64,000 nt of DNA, from positions 1 to 64,000 of the forward strand of contig NZ_AVSQ01000012.1 of assembly GCF_000685395.1 (NCBI RefSeq), read 5' to 3'. Source of the stretch: Candidatus Nitrosotenuis chungbukensis (GTDB lineage: Archaea > Thermoproteota > Nitrososphaeria > Nitrososphaerales > Nitrosopumilaceae). This document shows positions 16,852 to 26,373 of the stretch, piece after piece. Position 1 is the first letter of the stretch. The number at the start of each line of letters is the position of its first letter. The position numbers and the translations under genes were made by a program. The notes beneath the pieces were generated by a model. That model was not told where the DNA came from, searched no databases, and saw nothing but the letters and a program-made list of their open reading frames with translations.

Positions 16852-17642
16852 ATGTATTAGAAGTCTCTGACGTTTCCATAAAATACAATGGCCATTTAGC
16901 AGTGGATAAGATTAATTTTGACGTAAAGGAAGGTGATTTACTTGGAATAGTGGGCCCAAACGGAGCAGGCAAGACTACCCTGTTTAAGGCCATAATAGGA
17001 CTGCAAAACCACAGTGGGAAAATCAAGCTATTTGGATACGATGAGGCAGATTATCAACCGCTTCTTCCGCTGATCGGCTATGTTTCACAAAAAGTTAGCT
17101 TTGAGCCAAATTTTCCTGCCACCGTATCAGAAGTGGTGTCAATGGGATTAATCCCAGAAAAAAAATTACGCAAAGGAGCAGTATTGTTAAAGAATTGTGG
17201 TTACTCCTGGAACCTATTATATCAAAAAGTGGGGAAGGACAGCGACAAGGTTCTAGAATGCCTAAAAACGGCAGGATTGGAATCATTAAAGGACAGGAGA
17301 ATAGGTGATCTCTCTGGAGGAGAACTCCAACGTGTCTTTATTGCAAAGGCTTTGGTAAAAGATCCAGTACTTCTGATATTAGACGAACCAGTAACTGGTG
17401 TGGACGCAGATGCGCAAAACAAGTTTTACAATGTCTTAAAAAAAATAAACACCGAAAACAAGATTACAATTGTCTGGTCGTCTCATGATTTAGAGGCGAT
17501 ATCAAAGCTTGCAAACAGAGTCGCATGCATGAATAGGAAATTATTCTTCCATGGAGAAAAAGAAGAATTCTTCTCAAATAAGGAACTGCTAAAAACATAC
17601 GCGGAATCTGCAATGCAAATGCACATGCATGATCATAATTAA
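16848..17642 (+). CDS. znuC: Zinc/manganese ABC transporter, ATPase
   Basis: 264 aa from ATG 16848 (ATGA overlap with the previous stop); ATG 16842 is an alternative. Walker A G-P-N-G-A-G-K-T-T, Q-loop before V-S-F-E-P-N-F-P, signature L-S-G-G-E-L-Q-R, Walker B L-L-I-L-D-E-P and H-loop S-S-H-D. A Lys-rich insertion follows M-G-L-I-P-E-K-K. The C-terminus ends in a His/Met-rich tail (M-Q-M-H-M-H-D-H-N), suggestive of metal contact. Confidence 0.93.
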   Translation: MNVLEVSDVSIKYNGHLAVDKINFDVKEGDLLGIVGPNGAGKTTLFKAIIGLQNHSGKIKLFGYDEADYQPLLPLIGYVSQKVSFEPNFPATVSEVVSMGLIPEKKLRKGAVLLKNCGYSWNLLYQKVGKDSDKVLECLKTAGLESLKDRRIGDLSGGELQRVFIAKALVKDPVLLILDEPVTGVDADAQNKFYNVLKKINTENKITIVWSSHDLEAISKLANRVACMNRKLFFHGEKEEFFSNKELLKTYAESAMQMHMHDHN

Positions 17643-17644
17643 AA

Positions 17645-18493
17645 ATGAATCTTGAAATTCTCGGTTACAGTTTCATCCAAAAGGGACTGATAGCAGGAGC
17701 TGCAATCTCAATAATTTGCTCTTTAATGGGAATGTTTCTCGTCTTGAGACGCTATTCTCTTTTCGGAGACGCGCTTTCCCATATGGCCTTTGGTGGAATT
17801 TCGCTTGGTTTGTTTACTGGAATCTATCCATTATGGACTGCATTTGCCGTATCTGTTTTGGGTGCATTGGGCATAACGAAGCTTAGAAAAAGTGCCAAAA
17901 TTTCCGGCGATGCCGCAATTGCCGTTCTTTTAGTGTCTGGTCTTGGAATTGGCGTGTTGCTGATTAGCGCCTCAGGCGGATTCAAAGTTGATCTATTTAG
18001 CTTTCTTTTTGGCAGCATTTTGCTGATTAGTACTGAGGATATGTTACTCATACTCGGAATAAGTAGTGGAGTTGTTGCAACTCTTGTTGCTTTACGAAAA
18101 CAATTGTTACATCTAACATTTGATGAGGAGCAAGCCCAAGTAAGTGGCATCAACACAGACAGGCTAAATTATGTTTTTGTAGTCTTGGCAAGTGTTACCG
18201 TAATCACATCCATGCGTCTGGTAGGGATACTGCTCATTTCTGCATTAATTGTACTGCCAAACATCACTGCAATTATGTTTGGTAAGGGATTCAAAAAAAC
18301 AGTAGCACTATCAGTATCAATGTCAGTCAGCTCCGTTGTAAGCGGAATAATTTTATCATACTATCTTGATTTGGCTCCTTCAGGCGTAATTGTTATGATA
18401 TCCGTATCCATGCTAGTTGGTACGCTGTTACTCAAACATGTTAACGTTCTAGGAAAATCAAAATCTATACAAAAACTTCCTAGCGAAGCCTAA
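17645..18493 (+). CDS. znuB: Zinc/manganese ABC transporter, permease
   Basis: 282 aa, 7-8 TM segments spread over the full length. Family ABC-3 features: F-L-V-L-R-R-Y-S-L-F-G-D-A-L-S-H near the N-terminus and the inner-membrane coupling region. It completes a three-gene transporter. Its 3' end overlaps the convergent coiled-coil gene by 14 bp. Confidence 0.92.
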   Translation: MNLEILGYSFIQKGLIAGAAISIICSLMGMFLVLRRYSLFGDALSHMAFGGISLGLFTGIYPLWTAFAVSVLGALGITKLRKSAKISGDAAIAVLLVSGLGIGVLLISASGGFKVDLFSFLFGSILLISTEDMLLILGISSGVVATLVALRKQLLHLTFDEEQAQVSGINTDRLNYVFVVLASVTVITSMRLVGILLISALIVLPNITAIMFGKGFKKTVALSVSMSVSSVVSGIILSYYLDLAPSGVIVMISVSMLVGTLLLKHVNVLGKSKSIQKLPSEA

Positions 18494-20150
18494 GAGAGTT
18501 CTTTTTATCTTCATACTCAGATTCCAATTTTTTGAATCTGTATTTCAAATCGTCATACTCCATCTGAATTCCTCTTTTTCTGGAGTTTATCTCATCATAG
18601 CTCTCTTCGAGTTTTTCTATTTTATTCCGCAAGTGATTCAACTCCATCTTGAGAGAATCTCTTTCTGGTTTTAAGTATGTCAAGACTTCTCTTACCTCTG
18701 CTAAACTTTCATTTGCTGTCTTTTTTTCCATATATTCTGATTCTGCCTTTTTGATTCTTATCTTCAAATCATCCAGTTCAGCTACAAGCAATTCTTTTTC
18801 TAATTTTAAGTGAGTTAGGGCAGCGTTAAATTCGCCAAACTCTTCCTTTGCAGCCCTTTTATCCTCGTATTCTGATTCTGCCTTTTTGATTTTTGCGCGT
18901 ATCTCTTCAAGGTTTGTCATGAGCGTTTCTTTTTCTGCCTTTAACATAGAAACTGAAAGTCTCACGTCCTCAAGCTCTTCCTTTGCAGCCCTTTTATCCT
19001 CATATTCTGATTCTGCCTTTTTGATTTTTGCCCTTAATTCCTCCAAATCAGATTTGAAAGCATCTCTGTCCAGTTTCAGATAATCTAAAATCGTCCTCAC
19101 GTCCTCAAGCTCTTCCTTTGCAGCCCTTTTATCCTCATATTCTTTTTTTGCCTGAACTATCTTTTGCTCTAACTCTCTTAGTTCTTGCCTTGGCTCTTTG
19201 TTTTGGTTTTCTAATTTTTTAACTTCGTCTCTTAGATGATCTCTTTTTTCTTCTAACTTGCTGACCTCGTCTCTCACGTCCTCAAGCTCTTCCTTTGCAG
19301 CCCTTTTATCCTCATATTCTGATTCTGCCTTTTTCGTTTTCCATCTTATTTCGAACAGTTTTTTCTCTTCGTCTTTTATTTCCCGTTGTATTTTTGATAG
19401 TTTGCCAAGATCTTGATCATCATTTTGTATTGAATCCATATCCATTACTTGACTGGAAGTTGCGATATCAAACTCTGTATTTGGTGTATGATGGTTTACA
19501 TCCTGAATTATTCCATTTCTGGACTCACTTGTTGAAAAATCTGCACTTGTAAACTCTTTTGCATGTAGCCTAGCTTGATTTAGTTTTGTTCTGAATTCAA
19601 CAATCTCTGTCTCTTTTTGTTTTATACTGTCTTTGAATTCCTGCAATTCATTTTTTATCGAATCTGCATCAAACTTTAGGTTTGATAATGTATCAGTCGT
19701 ATATTCTGACACGTCATCTCCAACTTGCTCGTCGTTTATTTGCTCGCCATTATTTTTTGATTCTAGAATTGATGCACCTAGTTCATCCAGAGTCAAACTC
19801 TGCTCAGAATTAGTCGAAGGTTTCGGTGTAAAGTCTACTCCATTATAACTACAGGAGCCAAACGGATCACACAACGGATTGCCGACATCTGCCAAATTGG
19901 CAACCTTTCTTACTCTTTCAAGTCCTTCTTTCATTGATGATACAAGCTTGGCAGTCTCATTCATGTCTCCTGCCATTGCAGCAATTGACTTGCTACTCTC
20001 CTCAAATATTTGGCCGTATTTTGGATTTGGGAGATTTTCATCGGACTGTATCGTTGACTCCTTTGATATCTCTTGCTGATCTATGCCTTTTTCTTTTAGT
20101 CGACTTGCAAAGTAGCCTGCACCTTTTTTTGGTTCACTAGGACTGGGCAT
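18480..20150 (-). CDS. Long repetitive coiled-coil protein
   Basis: 556 aa, no signal peptide or TM segment. After a variable N-terminal third, which includes a Cys-containing patch N-P-L-C-D-P-F-G-S-C (about residues 91-100), residues about 150-550 are almost continuous heptad coiled coil. The unit A-E-S-E-Y-E-D-K-R-A-A-K-E-E-L-E-D-V-R recurs four times exactly or nearly so, with weaker copies. Such proteins are structural or SMC-like tethers; no ATPase motif is present. Cytoplasmic. It may be transcribed alone; function unknown. Confidence 0.8.
   Translation of the reverse strand: MPSPSEPKKGAGYFASRLKEKGIDQQEISKESTIQSDENLPNPKYGQIFEESSKSIAAMAGDMNETAKLVSSMKEGLERVRKVANLADVGNPLCDPFGSCSYNGVDFTPKPSTNSEQSLTLDELGASILESKNNGEQINDEQVGDDVSEYTTDTLSNLKFDADSIKNELQEFKDSIKQKETEIVEFRTKLNQARLHAKEFTSADFSTSESRNGIIQDVNHHTPNTEFDIATSSQVMDMDSIQNDDQDLGKLSKIQREIKDEEKKLFEIRWKTKKAESEYEDKRAAKEELEDVRDEVSKLEEKRDHLRDEVKKLENQNKEPRQELRELEQKIVQAKKEYEDKRAAKEELEDVRTILDYLKLDRDAFKSDLEELRAKIKKAESEYEDKRAAKEELEDVRLSVSMLKAEKETLMTNLEEIRAKIKKAESEYEDKRAAKEEFGEFNAALTHLKLEKELLVAELDDLKIRIKKAESEYMEKKTANESLAEVREVLTYLKPERDSLKMELNHLRNKIEKLEESYDEINSRKRGIQMEYDDLKYRFKKLESEYEDKKNSLRLR
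18843..19335. repeat. Internal near-identical DNA repeats in the coiled-coil gene
   Basis: A block of about 60 bp containing TCTTCCTTTGCAGCCCTTTT is repeated. Copies containing the shared CTCACGTCCTCAAGCTC start at 18961, 19096 and 19273 (135 and 177 bp apart, both multiples of three), and a shorter one is at about 18841. The identity at synonymous sites indicates recent expansion or homogenisation, so copy number may vary between strains. Confidence 0.8.
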
Positions 20151-20220
20151 ACAAGTAAACTAGTGAAAAGTGGAATAATACCGCAATGTCGTTCGAAAAG
20201 AACAAACTAATTTCCAATGT

Positions 20221-22968
20221 TTACTCGATTAATGCGTCTAATCTTCTTTTATCACGCACGCTTTTTACAAAAAATAACGATGTTACAATTATTCCAACTG
20301 TCATTAGTGGAGCTGCGATCTCAGAGTATCTGAGACTAATTGTCGGCTGTTCCTGTATAGTACTTTGGTTCGGGACCTCGGAGATTACCACAGTTCCTAA
20401 TTTGTTTCCGCGCTGTTCGACAAACCAGACATTCCCATCCTTATCTGAGGTTACAAACTGCGTAAACGATGTTCTTGTAGGAATGTTTACCTCGGAAAAT
20501 TCATTTCTGGTAGGATCATACACGCCTAACTTGTCCACTGTGTGCTGCGCAAGCCAAATGTTGCCAAATTTGTCCGATGTCATGCCAAACGGTGCAGCCT
20601 GTGGATCAACTACTGGGATCTTTTCGAATGTTTCAAGAAGTGGGTTGAACTTGACTATGTTCAAGCCTACGTGCTCTGATACCCATACATTCTGTTCTGA
20701 ATCAATGAACAACGCAAAGGGTTCTCCCAAAAGTCCGTCCGGGGCAAACTCTCTGATCTTTCCACTTTGGGGCTCAATTACACCTATTTTTCCTCCCTGT
20801 GCTTCAGCAAACCAAATGTTTCCACTTGCATCTCGTGCAAGTGCAGCAGGTCCTGATGAGCTTGTTGGAATCTCGTGTTCCTCAAATTGACCTGTCGAAG
20901 GATCGTATTTTAGCAGCATATTCTGGTCTACGAGTGCAATCCAGACGTTTCCCTCAAGATCCGTTTCCAAGGAAATTGGAATTGATTTTGTTGGCAACGA
21001 AATTATTTGGAATTTTTCTGTTACTGGATCAAAATATCCTATTTTAGAGTCGGGCGTGTCGGTAAACCACACCAATCCATCAGAGGCTAATTTGAGAAAT
21101 ACGGTAGTCTTGCCCCCCTCAAACGTGTATGATTTGAATTGCTTACTTTCTAAGGAAAATTTCCACAGGCGAGGCTGCGATGAATCACTAATCCAAATTG
21201 TGTCTCTGCCATCATATATGGGATAAAGTATTCCTGCATCCTTTACTGGCACGTCATATTCAGTTATCTGTGTTTTTAGCTCAGATACGTGGGGCTTTAT
21301 CACTACTGAAAAGCCGATGCTCTCATTTGCATGATCCTTTCTTTTTGCCTCTATTTCGATATTCCAGTTTCCTGAAAAGCCAAACGCTAGGTTGCCTTGG
21401 TATTCGTTTTGTTTCTCTGAAATCTTACTAATTGGAATATTAATTGGAGCAATATTTCTTTGCGGATTTGAAACCTTTAGCATCAAGTCATCCATATCTG
21501 CCAGGGGATTCCCATCAGAATCAAAAACAGATATGACAATTGTATTAGAACCACTTGCAAATGGATCGATATTGATGTCAAACCTTGCATTTTCGGAAAA
21601 CTCTGATGTTTGAAAACCATAGGTAACCTGTTGAATCTGCTGAGCCTGGCTGGTAGGAAGGGACGAGTTAGTTAACAGTGCAACTAGACCAAGCAGAATT
21701 ACACCAAGCACTGCCTCTGTCTTTAATGATCTTCCAAGTTTTCTATGTATGCTAATCGTATCTGATTTGATGTCTTTTTCTGCAGATTTTTGTAGTTTGA
21801 ACTGATTATATCCGCCAAGTGCTGCCATGATGGAGGCCACTCCAATTTTTGCCATTATCAAAAACCCGTAAGAAGACTGACTGAGCAGCACAACATCGTC
21901 TTCTAACAGCCACAAAAGCGCAGGTCCTGTAATTATCAAGACTCCAAGTGAGATGACTATCATTGATGAAAATCTCGGAATGGCCAGTAATGCGCCGATC
22001 TCTTTCTTGTTGCCGTCTAATCTTGATAAGGCGGGAAGCAAAATGAATCCAAAAAAGATCACACCGCCAATCCAAACTGATGCAATCAAACTATGTGCAT
22101 AATCAATTATGATTGCAGAAATTTGCTCGCTTGCAGCACCATGGCCAATTATTGTCGTAGTGCTAATCAGCATCAGGGACAACCCTAGTAACAAAATCTG
22201 TTTTTTATTTGAAACATTTGATTTGCTTTCTATCAAAAACCAAGCTGCAAGTAAAACTACGGTTATCGCCATTCTGATTATCCATATTGAACCAAATGAC
22301 GTCTGTAATACCACAGAAGCAGATGCTTGGAGGCGTAATGTTTGTACGACAAGCATCAAAATATTTGATGCAAAAACTAAAAACAAGCCAATTCCGATAA
22401 TCGAAGAAAACTTGGCCTGATAGAATTTCTGCAATTCGGAGAGATTATCCTTTATGAATCTCTTTTTACGCATTGTGCCCCATATTATGACAGAAGATAT
22501 TACGGATCCAAGCACTATGACCTGCCCTATAATTCCTGGTAGTCTTGCTCCAGCTTCTGGAAAGTATGTTGACTCTGTTATGTCTCGTGGTTTTGGAGGA
22601 GGAACAGATACGTCGCCAACACCAAATACAAACGCCTCATCTACCAAGTGCCCGTCAACTTTGGAGAGAACCTTGCTTGTAACGGTGTAGATTCCATCTT
22701 TAAGCGGGGGGGTGGTAACTGCAAGTGTAGATTCGCTACCAACGTATTTTGTGTCCTTGTTGTCTATCTGATTTCCACTACTGTCAAATACTTTGATTGC
22801 ACTAAACTCGATTTCTATTACTTCTGAGTAATGGATTACGATCTGATTAACTCCAGCTGAAACACTTGATGATTGAGCAGGATCCGAGTTGGTAATGACT
22901 GGATGTGCATATGCAAAAGGCATACTGGAAATTATGAGCAAAAACGGAATGATCAGAAGTTTTTTCAA
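20221..22968 (-). CDS. CopC-CopD-beta-propeller fusion membrane protein
   Basis: 915 aa from TTG. Signal peptide (about residues 3-20). CopC-like domain about 21-130 with N-terminal A-H-P-V-I and D-G-H-L-V-D-E-A-F, copper-site-like His. CopD-like membrane block about 150-440 (eight or so TM helices). Then a beta-sandwich and, from about 560 to 880, repeated G-N-[VI]-W-[FI] units of a streptogramin-lyase-type (Vgb/NHL) propeller, and a C-terminal TM helix. Probable role: copper handling at the cell surface, relevant to copper-dependent ammonia oxidation. The propeller would face outside; no lyase activity should be assumed. Confidence 0.85.
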   Translation of the reverse strand: MKKLLIIPFLLIISSMPFAYAHPVITNSDPAQSSSVSAGVNQIVIHYSEVIEIEFSAIKVFDSSGNQIDNKDTKYVGSESTLAVTTPPLKDGIYTVTSKVLSKVDGHLVDEAFVFGVGDVSVPPPKPRDITESTYFPEAGARLPGIIGQVIVLGSVISSVIIWGTMRKKRFIKDNLSELQKFYQAKFSSIIGIGLFLVFASNILMLVVQTLRLQASASVVLQTSFGSIWIIRMAITVVLLAAWFLIESKSNVSNKKQILLLGLSLMLISTTTIIGHGAASEQISAIIIDYAHSLIASVWIGGVIFFGFILLPALSRLDGNKKEIGALLAIPRFSSMIVISLGVLIITGPALLWLLEDDVVLLSQSSYGFLIMAKIGVASIMAALGGYNQFKLQKSAEKDIKSDTISIHRKLGRSLKTEAVLGVILLGLVALLTNSSLPTSQAQQIQQVTYGFQTSEFSENARFDINIDPFASGSNTIVISVFDSDGNPLADMDDLMLKVSNPQRNIAPINIPISKISEKQNEYQGNLAFGFSGNWNIEIEAKRKDHANESIGFSVVIKPHVSELKTQITEYDVPVKDAGILYPIYDGRDTIWISDSSQPRLWKFSLESKQFKSYTFEGGKTTVFLKLASDGLVWFTDTPDSKIGYFDPVTEKFQIISLPTKSIPISLETDLEGNVWIALVDQNMLLKYDPSTGQFEEHEIPTSSSGPAALARDASGNIWFAEAQGGKIGVIEPQSGKIREFAPDGLLGEPFALFIDSEQNVWVSEHVGLNIVKFNPLLETFEKIPVVDPQAAPFGMTSDKFGNIWLAQHTVDKLGVYDPTRNEFSEVNIPTRTSFTQFVTSDKDGNVWFVEQRGNKLGTVVISEVPNQSTIQEQPTISLRYSEIAAPLMTVGIIVTSLFFVKSVRDKRRLDALIE

Positions 22969-23061
22969 TTTACTTTTGATAGTGCTTTTGCTAATTTAAA
23001 CAAATTACCACTTTAGTAGTTCTACCACTCTTGCATAAAGATAATAACATGATTTGGACTA

Positions 23062-23703
23062 ATGATTATTATGAAAAGTCATTTTGCATTGCTTCTCATA
23101 TTTGTTTTAGGATTTGGCTTTTACTCTGCATATGCACACAAGACAGTTACTGTAGAACAATACGTCATTGAGGTAGGCTGGAAGGAAGAGCCACCGCTAG
23201 TTGGGATTCAAAACGCAATAACCTTTGAATTCAGCCAAGACGAGGGAGGCGGAGTCACTACTCCTATAGCAAATTCGTTTAGGGACTTGGAGTCCACTGT
23301 AAAATCTGGTAGCCTCACAAAAACACTAGAAATTCTCTCTGATGCAAAGCCTGGAAATTATTATGCAAAAATCATTCCAACTAAGACTGGCTCACTCATA
23401 ATTGGGCTTAAGGGAACACTAAATGGCGTACCAATAAATCAGGAAATACAAATTGAGGATGTAGGGAGCACCGATATTCTTGCATTTCCTCCAAGTTCAT
23501 CGTCCGGTCAGGACGTGGGCGCATTAAAGAACGCCATGTCATCACTCCAAAAGGATGTCACAGAAATCAAATCAAAAATTGGCAACGTTGCTGGAGGCAA
23601 TGGCATAGATCTTTCCAAGGCGTACGACTTTGGAGTATTTGGCCTTGCACTTGGAGCAGCGGGCGTAATACTTGCAGTAGTTGCAATGGTAAAAAGAAAA
23701 TAA
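23062..23703 (+). CDS. Exported, C-terminally anchored protein of unknown function
   Basis: 213 aa; ATG 23062 or 23071. Signal peptide ending Y-S-A-Y-A-H (about residue 25), a beta-rich ectodomain (about 26-140), a short helix with heptads (about 153-175) and a C-terminal TM helix followed by V-K-R-K. Mature N-terminus begins with His, as in CopC-like proteins. It is divergent from the CopC-CopD fusion with a 93-bp shared promoter region, so a joint role in copper or surface function is likely. Confidence 0.7.
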   Translation: MIIMKSHFALLLIFVLGFGFYSAYAHKTVTVEQYVIEVGWKEEPPLVGIQNAITFEFSQDEGGGVTTPIANSFRDLESTVKSGSLTKTLEILSDAKPGNYYAKIIPTKTGSLIIGLKGTLNGVPINQEIQIEDVGSTDILAFPPSSSSGQDVGALKNAMSSLQKDVTEIKSKIGNVAGGNGIDLSKAYDFGVFGLALGAAGVILAVVAMVKRK

Positions 23704-23708
23704 GAATT

Positions 23709-24557
23709 CTAAAGTCTTGGAATTACTTTAGATCTTGCAGTGACAGCAACAATGCTTACTATGGCAACTGCCAGAATCATCATTGCAATTTGACCGAATT
23801 CAGGTACTACCTGAACTGATATGGTTTCACCCATTGGACCTTCCCAGTTTGCTTGATCATCTGGAAGTCCAAGTCCGAGTATTTTGATTTGTACATCTAC
23901 TGGACTATCCGATCTTAATGCGCTTGTTGTAAAGTCGGCTAACCCATCGTGTGAGTGTAGACCAGATTCAGAAAGAACCTGGTTTCCGTCTTGTGTTGCA
24001 ATAATGTCGTAATTGACATGATCTATTGCATTGCCGTCAGCGTCGGTGAATTCTATCTCAAGAGATAATTCGTCACCTTCTGTTGGCACACCGGAACTAA
24101 TTCCTACAGCGACTGAACCGTCAGCTGACATTGCCATCGCATGATCACCATCTTCTGATCCGTCCTCACCATGAGCCTCTTGCACAATCACCATGCCTGT
24201 CATCCAGGGGTGGACTTGGCAAAAGTATGGAAATTCTCCAGCTTCTTCAAATTTGTATGTGAAGCTTTTTCCTGCCATGAAGAGGCCGCTGTCAAAGTGT
24301 CCGTCCGGTCCATCTTGTCTGATATCGCCGCTTGTGACAGTATGTGCAGCAGTGTCGTCGTTTGACCAAGTGACTTCGCCGCCAACATCGATAGTTACTT
24401 CGCTTGGATCGTAACAGTTGTTGGTTGCTTCGCATCCTGGGGCTGATGATCCAGGAGTGATGCTTACAGTCTCTTTAGCGTGGTCAGCAAAAACTGCTGG
24501 TGCTACTGCCATTAGGGCAACTAATACAAAGATAGAGCCTATGACTATTGTCTTCAT
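23709..24557 (-). CDS. Plastocyanin-like blue copper protein with PEFG-CTERM anchor
   Basis: 282 aa from ATG 24557, chosen because it directly precedes a good signal peptide (M-K-T-I-V-I-G-S ... V-F-A-D). Cupredoxin domain about residues 27-125: first ligand H in A-A-H-T-V-T and the C-x2-H-x2-M loop in Y-F-C-Q-V-H-P-W-M, a complete type 1 copper site. A second beta domain follows, then V-P-E-F-G-Q, a TM stretch and a basic tail (PEFG-CTERM). Such proteins are thought to carry electrons in copper-rich thaumarchaeal respiration. An extra Cys pair (G-C-E-A-T-N-N-C) may form a disulphide. Confidence 0.93.
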   Translation of the reverse strand: MKTIVIGSIFVLVALMAVAPAVFADHAKETVSITPGSSAPGCEATNNCYDPSEVTIDVGGEVTWSNDDTAAHTVTSGDIRQDGPDGHFDSGLFMAGKSFTYKFEEAGEFPYFCQVHPWMTGMVIVQEAHGEDGSEDGDHAMAMSADGSVAVGISSGVPTEGDELSLEIEFTDADGNAIDHVNYDIIATQDGNQVLSESGLHSHDGLADFTTSALRSDSPVDVQIKILGLGLPDDQANWEGPMGETISVQVVPEFGQIAMMILAVAIVSIVAVTARSKVIPRL

Positions 24558-24617
24558 TGGTTTAATCCTAGCAGAGACCAATAAAAATCCTTATCCAAAT
24601 TACCATCTAGACATGAA

Positions 24618-25412
24618 TTATTTTCTAAAATTTCGTATTTTTGATATTACTATGGCTGGAACAACAAAGTACATCCCGACATTTAGCAGGATTATTCCAA
24701 TCCCATATCCTAGCATCTCCCCCTCAGAGTCTATGTTGACATAGTTTAGTATTGATAGTGTAGACAGCATTGGCGTTATTGCCAATTTTACGGTCTCCTT
24801 GAAAATGGGGCTCTGTCGTTCTGCATCTGCAACAGCGGGACTAAATGAATAATAGAGTGCATTGAACGCATGCATGAAGCCTGTTCCAGAATCTGTACTG
24901 AACAACACATTGTCTCTTACCTCCCTGAGCAGCTGAACCTGTGATGCAAGCTCAGACCCGTATGCGGCAGTTGCAATTATGCATGATCCATCCTCATCTG
25001 TAGCCTTGACTGAAGCATCGTCAATTACCTCGGTAAATGTTACTGTCTCTGATGGTATTGGCTGAAACAATATCCCTTCAATATCGACAATTATCTTGTG
25101 CTCTCCATTTTCTTTGAATTGTACTGGAATTGTAACCGCGCCTTCCGAAGTATGAGTTAGTGGTATTGGTCCAAAAACTGGAATTCCGTCCTTTGTGACT
25201 GTTACCTTGTAGTCAATGTGTTCCTGAATGTTGTTTGTTTTTGGATTTATGAAATCAATTTTTAATTTTGTTAGATCCCCAAGTACTGGCTTTGTAGGAT
25301 CTGTGGATATTGACACAAGTAGCGTGCCCTTGTCAGTAGGTGACTGAAACTGATCAGCAAACGCAGGCAATACTAGAAAAGGCAACAAAAATAATGCGGC
25401 AAAATACTTCAT
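24618..25412 (-). CDS. Exported protein with CFI-box C-terminal domain
   Basis: 264 aa. Signal peptide (residues 1-19, V-L-P-A-F-A-D), one beta-sandwich domain (about 25-130), then C-I-I-A-T-A-A-Y-G-S with V-Q-L-L-R-E-V-R-D, the signature of the CFI-box-CTERM domain, followed by hydrophobic segments and a basic end. That domain is thought to be a C-terminal sorting or anchoring signal. Its beta domain resembles the second domain of the adjacent plastocyanin-like protein. It lies upstream of that gene on the same strand. Confidence 0.8.
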   Translation of the reverse strand: MKYFAALFLLPFLVLPAFADQFQSPTDKGTLLVSISTDPTKPVLGDLTKLKIDFINPKTNNIQEHIDYKVTVTKDGIPVFGPIPLTHTSEGAVTIPVQFKENGEHKIIVDIEGILFQPIPSETVTFTEVIDDASVKATDEDGSCIIATAAYGSELASQVQLLREVRDNVLFSTDSGTGFMHAFNALYYSFSPAVADAERQSPIFKETVKLAITPMLSTLSILNYVNIDSEGEMLGYGIGIILLNVGMYFVVPAIVISKIRNFRK

Positions 25413-25509
25413 CAGTCAAAATCACTCATGATTGTATTAATAACTTACTCAAATTCTCATATTTCGCAATCCTAACATTATAATGATTGGTTATGCGCAA
25501 CAACATAAA

Positions 25510-26316
25510 ATGAGTTTGAATAAATCTTATTATCTGTTTTTTGGGATACTTTCACTTTTCATAGTCTTCCAAACAACGGATTATGCGTTTGCGCAAAACG
25601 CAACTAGTACAAAATCTGGCATTCAGGACATAACATATGCTGCAAAATTTGTCTGCGGCTCAATTCCAGATGACAGCGGCCCTCTACGACCGGGCCACTA
25701 TGACACTGCGATCAGTGTACTAAACAAGAAAAACTACGAGGTCAATATTTTCTGGAATGCCGTAATAGATGACGGCCCTGCATCAAATGCGATTTTAAAG
25801 ACTCTTGATGCCGAAAAATCAACCGGTATAACGTGTAAAAATATCAAGGACATATTTGGAATCGCAACAAAAGAAATTGTTGAGGGATTCGTAATAGTAA
25901 GGATTCCCATTGACTCACTGCGAGGCTTTGACAATGAGCAAATCGTATCTGACTATTCACAAGATGCACTAAATTTGCTTGACGTTCAAGTATTCTATAC
26001 TGCCAATGCCTTATCTACACTTCCGCATGAAGTGGCCCAGGAAAAGATTTCGTTTTACATAATACAAGACTTTACGAATAAAATTCCAAAGGAATCGTTT
26101 CGAAAACCACTTGATATAACATTGCCCTCTACGCTAAACGAGCTCTCTGACACAGAGCAGAAAGTAAAGTCCGTATTGGCTAAAAAATATGATCTTGACA
26201 ACAAAGATCTTGGAAAAATTGTGATCCGCATAAAGAGCATATCTGTGGGAGTGGGGGCATTGTTGGATGATCATGCCATATCGTTACACATTGTAAAACC
26301 GCAAATCAATTCATGA
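25510..26316 (+). CDS. Exported protein of unknown function
   Basis: 268 aa from ATG 25510 (an upstream start at 25483 adds nine residues). Signal peptide ends D-Y-A-F-A-Q. The mature part has two Cys (about residues 50 and 98) that could be paired and a beta-rich layout with F-V-C-G-S and G-P-L-R-P-G-H-Y-D-T. No TM anchor at the C-terminus. It lies in a run of surface-protein genes. I do not recognise a functional family. Confidence 0.72.
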   Translation: MSLNKSYYLFFGILSLFIVFQTTDYAFAQNATSTKSGIQDITYAAKFVCGSIPDDSGPLRPGHYDTAISVLNKKNYEVNIFWNAVIDDGPASNAILKTLDAEKSTGITCKNIKDIFGIATKEIVEGFVIVRIPIDSLRGFDNEQIVSDYSQDALNLLDVQVFYTANALSTLPHEVAQEKISFYIIQDFTNKIPKESFRKPLDITLPSTLNELSDTEQKVKSVLAKKYDLDNKDLGKIVIRIKSISVGVGALLDDHAISLHIVKPQINS

Positions 26317-26373
26317 TTTTCAATAGCTCAAATCTTCTTAAAAGTTAAATATCTACAAAATTGCTTCAGTGCA

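Noticed and set aside
18843-19335. CRISPR-like array
   Set aside because: Repeats have uneven spacing in multiples of three and encode a coiled coil; there are no cas genes.
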